Assembly: GCA_964244295.1 (NCBI GenBank)
Contig: CAXTIG010000047.1
Coordinates: 1 to 55,023, forward strand
DNA: 55,023 nt
Source: JAJAZB01 sp964244295
GTDB lineage: Bacteria > Bacteroidota > Bacteroidia > Cytophagales > Spirosomataceae
Reading direction: 5' to 3'
The notes beneath the pieces were generated by a model. It had not been told where the DNA came from, ran no database searches, and saw only the letters and a list, made by a program, of their open reading frames with translations. Every line of letters starts with the position of its first letter. The first letter of the stretch is position 1. The position numbers were made by a program, and so were the translations under genes. Positions 47,673 to 55,023 of this stretch are shown here, piece after piece.

Positions 47673-47702
47673 TACACCGTTCCGGGTTACCGGGGCGGTG
47701 TA
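47673..47702 (+). terminator. Hairpin after the second barrel gene
   Basis: TACACCG (47673-47679) with CGGTGTA (47696-47702) and an inner CCGG/CCGG stem; TTTGTTTG follows. It lies 25 bases after the stop. Confidence 0.6.
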
Positions 47703-48132
47703 TTTGTTTGAAGGCGAGCAGCCTGAGTTTTTGCCATCCCAGAGTAAGAACCGCGTTGGGTACCGGTAAATAAATCCTTGAACGACCATTTGAATTTAGA
47801 CCGAACAGTCGCTATTTTTCACCCCTAAACCTCAGCTACCCACTGCTTTTGTCCAAAAACCCCGTTGCTGTCGTACGCCACTGGTTTATCCCCTCTCCAA
47901 CGACCTTCCCATGAAACACCTCTTCCACGCGTCAGGCCGACTTTTTCCTTTCCTTCCGGAACCCACTCCGCCGCTATTTTTATCGATTCCTACGGGTGGT
48001 GGGCAGGCGGGTGCATCCTTTTTTAGTCCAAAGACCACGACTCTTCTTTTGCGCTGAACCAGTCTGCTTACTTCACAACGGCCCAAAACAAGCCGGTTTT
48101 CTGCTTAAATCCAGTTCTAATCCCTCCCTTCC
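47703..48132. other. 430-bp gap with possible 48-codon frame
   Basis: A frame from ATG at 47911 to TGA at 48057 encodes 48 residues (MKHLFHASGRLFPF...), preceded by the same kind of CT-rich leader as the neighbouring genes. It has no recognisable feature and may be chance. Two GCTATTTTT elements (about 47811 and 47973) resemble -7 promoters. Confidence 0.3.
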
Positions 48133-48822
48133 ATGCGATTTTTTACCCTGCTTCTGTTTGCAATTGTCGGTCTCGGAGCCTGTCGTAAGACGGTGACGAT
48201 TGAATTGAAGGACACGAAGTTTTCGGCGGACATTCGGCGAATTATTCCACAAGCGCTTATCGATACCCTGCGCAAAAAAGGAATGCCCGTTTACGAAGGA
48301 CTGAATCCGCCGGATCTGGAAGGGATTTACTTCGTAGCACCCCTCGTGCTGGTGAGCCCCTACGGACCGCAGGATGGACTCAAACCGGGCCATCGGTTCC
48401 TGGATTACAAATACCGCCTCTACGCACAGGATAAAAAAGCCCTGACCATCAAGGTTGATCTCAAATCCACCAACACGCCCCCTTCCGAAACGGCCACGGG
48501 CGTTGGGGGTTACCTGGCGGGAAATGGCAATTTCTTCTCCCTGTTCATCGAAACCAACGGCATCGCCAACGGAATTCAAAACCGGCAAATCAAAACGATT
48601 TCCGGGGAAATCACCCCGGCGGGGATCAAAACCTACTACGAATCCCTGCTGGTGGCCGACAAACAGGGGGATGAAGCCAACACAAAGGTGATCCCTGTGG
48701 GAACCGGGCGCGTCATTCGCGACCAGGATGGCCTCTCCGAGCGGGTGGCTACGTTCAGTCTTCCGCCGGGGCTGGGCCAACAATACCCCCCGCTTGGGTC
48801 GGCCTCGGTTGGTATCCACTAA
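48133..48822 (+). CDS. Lipoprotein, paralogue B of the envelope cluster
   Basis: 229 residues, lipid cysteine at residue 17 (GLGAC) followed by RKTVTIEL. Homologous over its length to the lipoprotein at 46287 (see the shared blocks listed there), yet diverged enough that the duplication is not recent. It differs in lacking the 'QTSDVAGTTYTTQR' segment and ends in a Pro/Gly-rich tail. No known domain. It lies 27 bases before the next gene, so those two are probably co-transcribed. Confidence 0.72.
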   Translation: MRFFTLLLFAIVGLGACRKTVTIELKDTKFSADIRRIIPQALIDTLRKKGMPVYEGLNPPDLEGIYFVAPLVLVSPYGPQDGLKPGHRFLDYKYRLYAQDKKALTIKVDLKSTNTPPSETATGVGGYLAGNGNFFSLFIETNGIANGIQNRQIKTISGEITPAGIKTYYESLLVADKQGDEANTKVIPVGTGRVIRDQDGLSERVATFSLPPGLGQQYPPLGSASVGIH

Positions 48823-48849
48823 GTTCGTCCTTTACTCCCTCCTTCTCGT

Positions 48850-50082
48850 ATGTTACACTCTACCCGAGTTCTGATTTTTTTCAGTCTGCTGGCCATGAAC
48901 GGCATCGCCCAGGCCCAGACCAATTCTACCGACGTTCTCCACAAAACCGATCGCAGTACCATCCTCGGACGGATCGACGAGGTAGGTGAAACCGAGGTGA
49001 TTTACTTCGACGCGGCGGCCCCGGCCGTAAAGAAAACGATCGCGAAAACACAGCTTTGGAAAATTGTTTTTACCGATGGTAGCCAAGAAGAATTCAACGA
49101 ACCCCGCGCCGTAGCCGGGCCGCCGTTGTCGGGCGGCGGCAGTCGCCCCGACCTGATCGTACTCAAAGGCGGCGACCGGCTCATCGAAGCCAGGGACGTA
49201 GTGGTCGATGGCAAAAACCTGCGCTACCACCGCGCCAGCGATCCGAGCGGGAAACTCCAGACGATTGCGCTCAACAAGGTGCAGGGCATCCGCTTCGCCG
49301 ACGGGCGCGAAGAAAAATTGGTGGCGGTGGTCCGTGAAAAAACCACGAAGGTGAAAACGGCCAAAACGAAAACTCCCAAAGAGAAAACGGCCAAAGCGCC
49401 GAAACCAAAAGCCCCCAAGACCACGGTTCCGAAGCAGGTGGCGAGTAAACCAAAAACACCCGCCGCCGAGAAACTTCCCCGCCCGGCCAGTGACCCCCGC
49501 TCGTTTTACCGAATCAACCTCACCGTAGGCCCCGAACTGGCGTACTTTCCAAGCGGTCTGAACAAAGACTGGGTGAGCGACTCGGTGGGCCTGGGCCTGC
49601 AACAAAACCTCGGGTTCAGCCTGCGCTTCGATTACCGGGTAGCCCGCCCCGTGGCCATTTCACTCACGGCGGGGTATTCAGGCTGGGAACTCGTGCGGCG
49701 GTATACCCTCAACGGGGCCGACCAGTACCAGGAAACCCAGAAACTCACCCGGATTCCGCTTCAGTTGGGGGTGAAGGTGTACCTTGTCAAGGGGCTGTAC
49801 CTGATGCCTGAAGGCGGGGTCAACCTGCTAATGAGTTCGATCAAGACCAGCGAAGCCCACCCCAGCCCCCAGAGTACCAGCACCACCACGACGCCCATCA
49901 CCTACGGAGCCAGCCTGGGCTACGAAGCGCACCTGGGTAAGGCCCTCGTGGAATTGAGCGCCCGCTACCAGATACTCGACGTGAAAGACTTGAACCTCAA
50001 CACCCTGGGGCAATCGTATTCCAACCAGGTGCAGTTTGCGAGTGTGCGGCTGGGCATCGGGTTTAGCGCCCGTAGAAAATAA
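48850..50082 (+). CDS. Two-module, linker and barrel fusion protein
   Basis: 410 residues. A signal peptide (1-22) is followed by two copies of a small beta module of about 60 residues: DVLHKTDRSTILGRIDEVGE to the FTDGSQEEF stretch (about 28-80), and DLIVLKGGDRLIEARDVVVD to RFADGREEKL (about 97-157). Next is a Lys/Thr/Pro-rich linker (about 160-215; TAKTKTPKEKTAKAPKPKAP), then an OMP-like barrel (about 220-410) ending VQFASVRLGIGFSARRK. The linker resembles wall- or LPS-spanning tethers. The same module occurs in the gene at 51318. Two periplasmic modules attached to a barrel suggest a link between outer membrane and periplasm. Function unknown. Confidence 0.7.
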   Translation: MLHSTRVLIFFSLLAMNGIAQAQTNSTDVLHKTDRSTILGRIDEVGETEVIYFDAAAPAVKKTIAKTQLWKIVFTDGSQEEFNEPRAVAGPPLSGGGSRPDLIVLKGGDRLIEARDVVVDGKNLRYHRASDPSGKLQTIALNKVQGIRFADGREEKLVAVVREKTTKVKTAKTKTPKEKTAKAPKPKAPKTTVPKQVASKPKTPAAEKLPRPASDPRSFYRINLTVGPELAYFPSGLNKDWVSDSVGLGLQQNLGFSLRFDYRVARPVAISLTAGYSGWELVRRYTLNGADQYQETQKLTRIPLQLGVKVYLVKGLYLMPEGGVNLLMSSIKTSEAHPSPQSTSTTTTPITYGASLGYEAHLGKALVELSARYQILDVKDLNLNTLGQSYSNQVQFASVRLGIGFSARRK

Positions 50083-50107
50083 TGGGGTCCCTCTTTTCTT
50101 AAAAATT

Positions 50108-51250
50108 ATGAAAGCAATTTTCCAATTCAAAAGCACGGTGCTGGTAATTGCCCTCGCGTTGGGACTTGCCCTCAGTTGCCGCAAAACGGTAGAAATCCCC
50201 GTTAACTGCCCCCCCAACAGCCGATTGGCTCCACCCAAACCGGCGACGAATAACCTGAGCGGGAACTTCCCCAATCTGGCCATTCAGTCCGTTGGAAATA
50301 GGGCAAGTTTTGTAATGACAGGAATTTTTGATCCTCAAGCGAAAAGTTTTTTAGAGTTGAAAGGCAGCGCCCGTTCCGACCAGAATTTCTGGCTCGAAGA
50401 AGACGGCAACAGCCGGGGCGTGGAGGTTCGCGAACTGGCTAACACATCGACCACCTTACCACTCGATGTGGTGTTCATCGTTGATAACTCCGGGAGTATG
50501 TCTGAGGAATCCGACAGTGTAGCTTCTCAAATGCTACGCTTTACTAATTTTTTGCTGAGTAAAAAACTTGATGCGCGGTTTGGTTGCGTGGGCCAGTTTG
50601 GCAACGTGCGGGGTGCTCTAAATCTGAACACCATGGCCGCTCTCGACAAGTACCTGACCGGTCGCGGGCAGCGCGGCACCTCCCGTACGGTGGGATTCGA
50701 TGGTCCCGATGCCGTTGATTTGCAAACGAAGGCCAAAACGTTCCACCAAACTGTAACTGCCGAAAACAGCATTGTTGCCATGTTTTTCGCCGATCAGCAT
50801 TTCGCCTGGCGGCCAGGAGCGTCGCGGGTGTATATCGTCTTTACCGATGACGTAACGTATCCAGGGTCCAATGCGACATTCAACAATATCAATTTTCAGA
50901 AATCCTGGAAGCCCGACCAGGGTACTGCCCACGTGGTTTTTAGTCTCGACAATGGCTACTGGAAGAGCGCCGTACCCGATACCGCTGTTCGGGCGCGCTG
51001 GTCGGCGGCGTACAACCGTCCCTGGGAATTAGCCCAATTTACCGGCGGTACGGTAAAAGTAATTCACTCAGACTGCCGCGACCTGTCGCTCATCGACCTG
51101 CCCGTCACTCAGGCGCTCACCAGTTCATACCTCGTCGAATTCTGCTCCTCGGATGCCACGAAAGAGCACGCTCTCCGACTTACTCTCCGCACGGCGAACG
51201 GAGCTTCCGACGGCTCACGTACCTACAGGCTCACGTACAAACCCAAGTAA
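50108..51250 (+). CDS. Lipoprotein with von Willebrand factor A domain
   Basis: 380 residues from MKAIFQFKSTVLVIALALGL. Lipid cysteine C24 is followed by RKTVEIPV. A vWA domain spans about 118-350 and its MIDAS motif is complete: DNSGS (126-130), with the downstream Thr/Asp in VFTDDVTYPG. vWA domains bind protein partners through a divalent metal. The lipoprotein is probably exposed outside the inner membrane. It starts 25 bases after the barrel fusion and ends 67 bases before the next gene, so the three form one unit. Its post-cysteine motif matches those of the two lipoprotein paralogues. Confidence 0.82.
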   Translation: MKAIFQFKSTVLVIALALGLALSCRKTVEIPVNCPPNSRLAPPKPATNNLSGNFPNLAIQSVGNRASFVMTGIFDPQAKSFLELKGSARSDQNFWLEEDGNSRGVEVRELANTSTTLPLDVVFIVDNSGSMSEESDSVASQMLRFTNFLLSKKLDARFGCVGQFGNVRGALNLNTMAALDKYLTGRGQRGTSRTVGFDGPDAVDLQTKAKTFHQTVTAENSIVAMFFADQHFAWRPGASRVYIVFTDDVTYPGSNATFNNINFQKSWKPDQGTAHVVFSLDNGYWKSAVPDTAVRARWSAAYNRPWELAQFTGGTVKVIHSDCRDLSLIDLPVTQALTSSYLVEFCSSDATKEHALRLTLRTANGASDGSRTYRLTYKPK

Positions 51251-51317
51251 ATTGTGCGATCTCTGCTCCCCGACGACTCAGCAACGAAGGAGGCTATCCA
51301 TCAATCCTGTTCACCCC

Positions 51318-52547
51318 ATGAAAAACCGAGTACCGTTTGTCGAATTGAAATGCTGGCTGGCCGGGTGCTTGCTGGCGTTGTCGGTGGTGCCCCGGCTCGC
51401 CGCCCAGGATGCCCTGTACCTCCGGGACCAAACCATCGTGAAGGGTGCCCTCGCCGAGATTAATGACCAAAAAGTGGTCATCCGGGTGCCTAAGGGTGAC
51501 AACACCCTCAAGCGCTCCTACAAACCGGAGAGCGTGGTACTGATTCTTAATCAACTCGGTCACTGGCTGTGCGGAACCGAGCTACTGGCCCTCAGCCCCG
51601 AAGCGCGCGCGGCCCGGCTCGATGCTTTTCTGAGTGGCGACGCCGTCACGTCGGTGTACGACGTGATCCTTAAGCGCAACCCAGTGGGCGTGGCCACGGG
51701 CACGATTTCCTACGAAAGCAACGAAGTCATCAACTTTCGGACGCCTACCGGCGGGGAGGCCTCGATCAACAAGGCCGACGTCACGGCGGTGTTTCGTCGC
51801 ACGGGCGTCCACAGCATCGAAGCCGCCGACGCCTCGAAGGTGTGCGAGGAAGCCGAGGCCATTCGGGTGGCGCTGGCTTCGACCGCCCCGGCAGTGAGCC
51901 GGAATCCGGGGGGCACCCGCCCCGCCGGTGGAAACCAGCCTTCGGGTAGCACCCGCGCGCCCAAATCCGATCCGGCTCCTGCCAATCCTCCCGCGAGGTC
52001 AGAGCCGACGTCCACCCCGGCAGCGAGCGGAAAAACCCTGACCCTGTCGGAGGAAGAGTACCAGCGCAACAGCGACCGCGCTCTGCGAAAAGTAGAGGAA
52101 TTTTCCAGCTACCTCAGCGTGATTGTGGACAAATCCCTCGACGCGGAAACCAAGAACAAAGCCATCGACCAGGCCTGTTCGCTGTTTAAACCGGGGGCCA
52201 GCATCCAGGTTTCGTCAACCTCACGCGGGGGAGCGGCTAATTCCTACCGCATCCGGGAGTACCTGATCCGGCTCAAACTACTTTCCTACAGCCAGGTCAA
52301 CCTCACGTGGAGCAACGTTCAGTTTGTCGAAAACCTCACCCAACGCGCCGACGGCAAATACTACGGCATGATCCGGGGCGAGCAGCGCTTCGAAGGCTTT
52401 GGCCGGAATGGAAAACTCAAGTACGGCGACGTGACCGAAAAAAACGTGGAAGTGATGCTCCAATCCTACCAGAAGCGGGTCGAAGGCGAAGTAAAAAACC
52501 GCTGGGACATCCTGCTGGGCGACGTGGGCGTGGTGGCGACGCGGTAA
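51318..52547 (+). CDS. Secreted protein with two modules shared with the barrel fusion
   Basis: 409 residues from MKNRVPFVELKCWLAGCLLA, with a signal peptide ending near RLAAQ. Two copies of the same small beta module follow: DALYLRDQTIVKGALAEIND to ESVVLILNQLG (about 30-85) and DVILKRNPVGVATGTISYES to KADVTAVFRRTG (about 110-165). Then comes a Pro/Ser-rich linker (about 190-240) and an alpha/beta C-terminal domain of unknown type (about 245-409) that ends NRWDILLGDVGVVATR. No membrane anchor. It is the last gene of the cluster, before a strong terminator. By shared modules it may interact with the barrel fusion at 48850. Confidence 0.7.
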   Translation: MKNRVPFVELKCWLAGCLLALSVVPRLAAQDALYLRDQTIVKGALAEINDQKVVIRVPKGDNTLKRSYKPESVVLILNQLGHWLCGTELLALSPEARAARLDAFLSGDAVTSVYDVILKRNPVGVATGTISYESNEVINFRTPTGGEASINKADVTAVFRRTGVHSIEAADASKVCEEAEAIRVALASTAPAVSRNPGGTRPAGGNQPSGSTRAPKSDPAPANPPARSEPTSTPAASGKTLTLSEEEYQRNSDRALRKVEEFSSYLSVIVDKSLDAETKNKAIDQACSLFKPGASIQVSSTSRGGAANSYRIREYLIRLKLLSYSQVNLTWSNVQFVENLTQRADGKYYGMIRGEQRFEGFGRNGKLKYGDVTEKNVEVMLQSYQKRVEGEVKNRWDILLGDVGVVATR

Positions 52548-52568
52548 ATCCGGTCGTGACTTGACGTT

Positions 52569-52621
52569 GAAAAATCCGGTCTTCCTCCTTGCGTTTAGCA
52601 AGGAGGAAGACCGGATTTTTC
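52569..52621. terminator. 24-bp perfect hairpin closing the envelope cluster
   Basis: Arms 52569-52592 and 52598-52621 are exact complements (GAAAAATCCGGTCTTCC...) with loop GTTTA. A/T runs at both ends allow termination in both directions; it serves the cluster and the convergent zinc-finger gene. Confidence 0.88.
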
Positions 52622-52642
52622 ATTCAACTAACTCAGGCGGCT

Positions 52643-52915
52643 TCAATACCGGCCCATTTCCTCATCCACGTAGCACCACAGCCAGCGCTCGCCCGGTTCA
52701 GCCGAGGCTACGACGGGGTGACCACTGGCGTGGAAATGCTGGGTGGCGTGTTTGTTCGGGGAGGAATCGCAGCAGAGCGTAACGCCGCAATGCTGGCAGG
52801 TACGCAGGTGTACCCATCGGCTGCCGGTTTTCAGGCATTCCTCGCAGACGTACCCCCGCGCCGATTTCAGATCGGTCAGTGCGCTCAGGTGGTCGCAGGT
52901 TTTGGGCCGAATCAT
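52643..52915 (-). CDS. UBP-type zinc-finger protein
   Basis: 90 residues consisting of one zf-UBP domain: CDHL (about 7), CEEC (about 24-27), HLRTCQHCG (about 36-44), LCCDSSPNKHATQHFHASGH (about 47-66), and a C-terminal WCYVDEE. In eukaryotes this fold binds the free C-terminus of ubiquitin. Bacterial single-domain copies are fairly common and of unknown role. All metal ligands appear present. Convergent with the envelope cluster; nothing else in its direction for 600 bases upstream. Confidence 0.85.
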   Translation of the reverse strand: MIRPKTCDHLSALTDLKSARGYVCEECLKTGSRWVHLRTCQHCGVTLCCDSSPNKHATQHFHASGHPVVASAEPGERWLWCYVDEEMGRY

Positions 52916-53239
52916 GAGGAGACAGGAGGTTTTTGGGTGAAAGAGGCAAAAGGCGCTTTGATCAGAAAAAACGGGTTGTCCTGGCTCCGGCCACCCGGCC
53001 CGACGAAGGAGGGATCTCGTTGAGACCTCGAAGAGGTTAGCTTGACGTTAGCTATTTACGTAGGGTTCAAATGAGCCAGGTTGAACGGGGTTACCGGGTG
53101 AGTTTATTTTCGGACATCCGATTTTCAGGCGGATGTCCGAAAATAAACGGGTTCAAGTAGCACAGCGGCCCTGAAGCCCAGGCAACCGACCATCGACTGG
53201 CTAAAGTCAAGCTAAAGGCATACGTCACACACCAGACAA
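52916..53239. other. Gap with a 19-bp hairpin
   Basis: No gene seen. GTTTATTTTCGGACATCCG (53102-53120) and its exact complement (53130-53148) form a hairpin with a 9-base loop. Beyond it the sequence passes into a decayed gene. Confidence 0.5.
53102..53148. repeat. 19-bp perfect inverted repeat
   Basis: Exact complementary arms 53102-53120 and 53130-53148. No T-run of note. It marks the change from the envelope/zinc-finger block to the probably acquired right end. Confidence 0.6.
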
Positions 53240-53480
53240 AGCGCCGTTCTGTAGGCTGGCAAGCAACGTCCTGCACGCTGTTCCGGATGGTGTCCCCACG
53301 CTGCCACGGCGCAGCGTGCTGGCCAACGGCTCAATGCCCCCGGACAACCTGCAACCTTTCCACCTTGCGCAGGTTCGCCTCCAGTCGCTCCACTTGGTTC
53401 ATCGGCACGAGCTGGTCCTCGGCGCTCTGGTCCAGTACAACGAGCCGAGGAACTTTGCCTTCGCGCACCCGCTCGCTATG
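53240..53480 (-). pseudogene. Decayed alpha/beta-hydrolase fragment
   Basis: The minus-strand frame reads KVPRLVVLDQSAEDQLVPMN then QVERLEANLRKVERLQVVRG H, the C-terminal part of an alpha/beta-hydrolase (the 'DxLVP..Q..RL' acid-residue segment and the catalytic His region). A TGA at 53331-53333 interrupts it, after which the same frame continues AVGQHAAPWQRGDTIRNSVQ, typical of the end of such enzymes. There is no intact N-terminal half: upstream sequence lacks the GxSxG nucleophile elbow within reach. It is therefore a truncated relic with an internal stop. Confidence 0.45.
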
Positions 53481-53589
53481 AACCGTAAGAAACAATGGTG
53501 AGCCCGATGATAGAAGCCAGATAATCGTTTTTACGCCCGAAGCAATCGGCCAGAAACCCAGTGAGCAGAACCCACCTTTCGAGCGGGTT

Positions 53590-54021
53590 TTACTGCTGTG
53601 CCCGGTGGGCGACAATCTCCGCCACCAATTCTCCTTCGGGCCGGCCGCGCAGCCGCTGGTAGTTCAGCTCAAACAGCCAGGTGGCATACGCCGCATCGGC
53701 GGCGGTGCGCACGGCAAACTCCGTCCAGCCCCGGTACGCGGTGCCCCCCCACTGCATCGGCTGGGCCAGGCCTCCGGCCACTAGCGCCTGCCCCAGCACG
53801 GGGCTGGTGGCTATGTGTACGTCGCCGCTGAGGTGGATATGGCCCAGCTCTTCGTCGCCCACGTAAAAATCGGCCCCGTCCACCACCTCGCCCACCCAAA
53901 AGAGGTCCCAGTGAGCGGCAGCAATAATGCCCGGCCAGCCTTGAATGGCTTGTGAAACCGGTTCGAGCATAGTGGTCAGCGTAGGGGTCGGGGCCAGGGG
54001 GCCTTTATCAGCAAGTTTCAT
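53590..54021 (-). CDS. Luciferase-domain (DUF5519-like) protein
   Basis: 143 residues, soluble. The central part matches the small 'luciferase domain' family (PF17648/DUF5519): FYVGDEELGHIHLSGDVHIA with the His-rich strand, then PVLGQALVAGG and a WGGTAYRGWTEF tail. Despite the name, members are not shown to emit light, and the biochemical role is unknown. The gene starts 53 bases after the NmrA-type gene on the same strand, so the two are probably co-transcribed and travel together. Confidence 0.6.
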   Translation of the reverse strand: MKLADKGPLAPTPTLTTMLEPVSQAIQGWPGIIAAAHWDLFWVGEVVDGADFYVGDEELGHIHLSGDVHIATSPVLGQALVAGGLAQPMQWGGTAYRGWTEFAVRTAADAAYATWLFELNYQRLRGRPEGELVAEIVAHRAQQ

Positions 54022-54074
54022 GGGGAGAAATTAAAAAGAGAATAAGAAGATGGAAAAACGCGTGACGAGTCCGC

Positions 54075-54956
54075 TTACTTAAAATCGGCGGCAAATTCCT
54101 TGGCGAAATCTTCCACCTTGACCTGGCCCATCGCGTGGGGCGGTTGGCGGTCGTAGTCCTGCCGCAACGCGCCGTTGTGAATGCTGGCTCCTAATTCAAC
54201 GTAGCTGGCGGCGACGTGGGCCGGAATGCTGGCTTGCTCCAGGCCGCTTTGGGTTTGCTTGTCGCTGAAGGTCAGCCATTGCAGTTCCGGCTTGCCAATG
54301 GCGGCCCCTAAGATGCGGGCCGTTTCGCTGGCCGTGCGGTCGTCACTAGCCACGTAGCGCACACTGTGGCCGGTAGCAGGCCGGGTTAGCTCTTCGGCGG
54401 CGGCGACGGCAACGTCGCGGGGGTGCGCCCACACAATTTTATCGTTGCCCCCGTAATTGCTGCCAATCAGACCCATTCCCTTTATCATGCCCGCAAAGCC
54501 GAACAGGTTGTAGTATAACGAACCAGGGCGCAGGTGCGTCAGCGCGACGTTAGGCAGCTTATTTAACAGGCCCTCGACTTGGTGCGAGCCGAGGATGAAG
54601 CCGGTGCCCCGGTCCAAATCTGCTCCCCAACTGCTCAAATGCACCACGCGCGGCACGCCCGCCTGCTCGATAGCATGGGCGTAGCTGCGGCCCACGTTGC
54701 GGTAATGTTTAAGCACGTCGGGGGCAGCCATGTTAGACGGCACCATCGCATACACGGCCTCGGCGCCGGCAAAGGTGGCGGCCAGGAACGCCGTATCCTC
54801 CAGGGAGCCGATGGCGGCGGTTGCGCCTATCGCCTCGATGGCAGCTTGCTTGTCGGCCTTCCTGCTGATGACCGTCACGGCGTGGCCGTTGGCGACTAAT
54901 TCCTTGGTGAGCGGCTCGCTGATGTTTCCCAGCGAACCTGTTGCGACAATTTTCAT
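54075..54956 (-). CDS. NmrA-type NAD(P)-binding oxidoreductase
   Basis: 293 residues, a Rossmann-fold atypical SDR. The N-terminus MKIVATGSLGNISEPLTKEL carries a variant TGxxGxxG nucleotide loop in which the last Gly is replaced. Then come VISRKADKQAA (an Arg that suggests NADP), AVYAMVPSNM, and the substrate-pocket stretch VVHLSSWGAD. There is no Tyr-xxx-Lys pair, as in NmrA/HSCARG proteins that sense NADP or reduce small quinones and flavonoid-like compounds. It is upstream of and co-directional with the luciferase-domain gene. Its natural substrate is unknown. Confidence 0.8.
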   Translation of the reverse strand: MKIVATGSLGNISEPLTKELVANGHAVTVISRKADKQAAIEAIGATAAIGSLEDTAFLAATFAGAEAVYAMVPSNMAAPDVLKHYRNVGRSYAHAIEQAGVPRVVHLSSWGADLDRGTGFILGSHQVEGLLNKLPNVALTHLRPGSLYYNLFGFAGMIKGMGLIGSNYGGNDKIVWAHPRDVAVAAAEELTRPATGHSVRYVASDDRTASETARILGAAIGKPELQWLTFSDKQTQSGLEQASIPAHVAASYVELGASIHNGALRQDYDRQPPHAMGQVKVEDFAKEFAADFK

Positions 54957-55023
54957 GATGATTTAAAGTTAACGCGAACTATGGGATAGCGAGCGCCTAA
55001 CTACTTGACTAATAGAACATGAG

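Noticed and set aside
47911..48057. 48-codon frame in the envelope cluster gap
   Set aside because: Its leader resembles those of the neighbours, but the peptide has no signal peptide or domain, so I left it as a note rather than a gene.
53490..53590. Minus-strand peptide LLTGFLADCFGRKNDYLASI suggesting a transporter relic
   Set aside because: Resembles an MFS loop, but is only about 30 codons between stops and in a different frame from the hydrolase relic; chance cannot be excluded.

Overview
The window looks like chromosome of a GC-rich Bacteroidetes bacterium of the Cytophagales/Spirosomaceae type. Supporting signs are a SusC/SusD pair, a DUF4249 lipoprotein beside its TonB-dependent receptor, a type IX (Por) C-terminal sorting domain, a Bacteroidetes-type AMP nucleosidase, -7 promoter elements of the TAnnTTTG kind, and gene starts that mostly lack a Shine-Dalgarno sequence. 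The genus is inferred from style, not proven. LEFT PART (1-8916): an integrated accessory element ends at the 3' end of a tRNA-Ser(UGA) gene. It carries a PIN-type toxin-antitoxin pair, about 1.3 kb of gene-free DNA studded with TGTTTRCA-like motifs, a divergent pair of small HTH regulators in AT-rich DNA, several orphan genes, a tyrosine-recombinase-like protein with substituted catalytic residues, a RecA-fold AAA ATPase and a Toprim primase. Between ATPase and primase lies a 418-bp gene-free segment with TGAACCC repeats on both sides of an AT-rich stretch, which looks like a replication origin. Integrase + divergent regulators + helicase-like ATPase + primase + iterons next to a tRNA is the layout of a small self-replicating island or phage satellite. 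CORE-LIKE PART (9029-45125): a tightly overlapping operon mce - AAA ATPase - Toprim protein - cbs; an IscA/ErpA protein; a secreted GH13 amylase-like enzyme; Maf; GNAT; a BamA-like outer-membrane protein; MarR + YceI with a palindromic operator; a fasciclin lipoprotein; a SusC-SusD-lipoprotein-Tat aminotransferase locus; a conserved protein of unknown function; an MFS transporter; DUF4249 + TonB receptor; Hpt + LytTR regulator; an HsdR-N-like protein; AMP nucleosidase; a TPR protein; a multi-pass membrane protein; and a LuxR-type response regulator facing a 7TMR-DISM histidine kinase. ENVELOPE CLUSTER (45532-52547): seven co-directional genes encode two outer-membrane barrels, two paralogous lipoproteins, a module-linker-barrel fusion, a vWA lipoprotein and a secreted protein that shares the module. 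I recognise no named system in it, and with the island it is the best candidate for something undescribed. RIGHT END (52569-55023): a UBP-type zinc-finger protein, a decayed alpha/beta-hydrolase, a luciferase-domain protein and an NmrA-type oxidoreductase, probably acquired piecemeal. Long perfect hairpins (15-40 bp stems), several built on a GTCAT(C/T) head, sit in many of the intergenic gaps.
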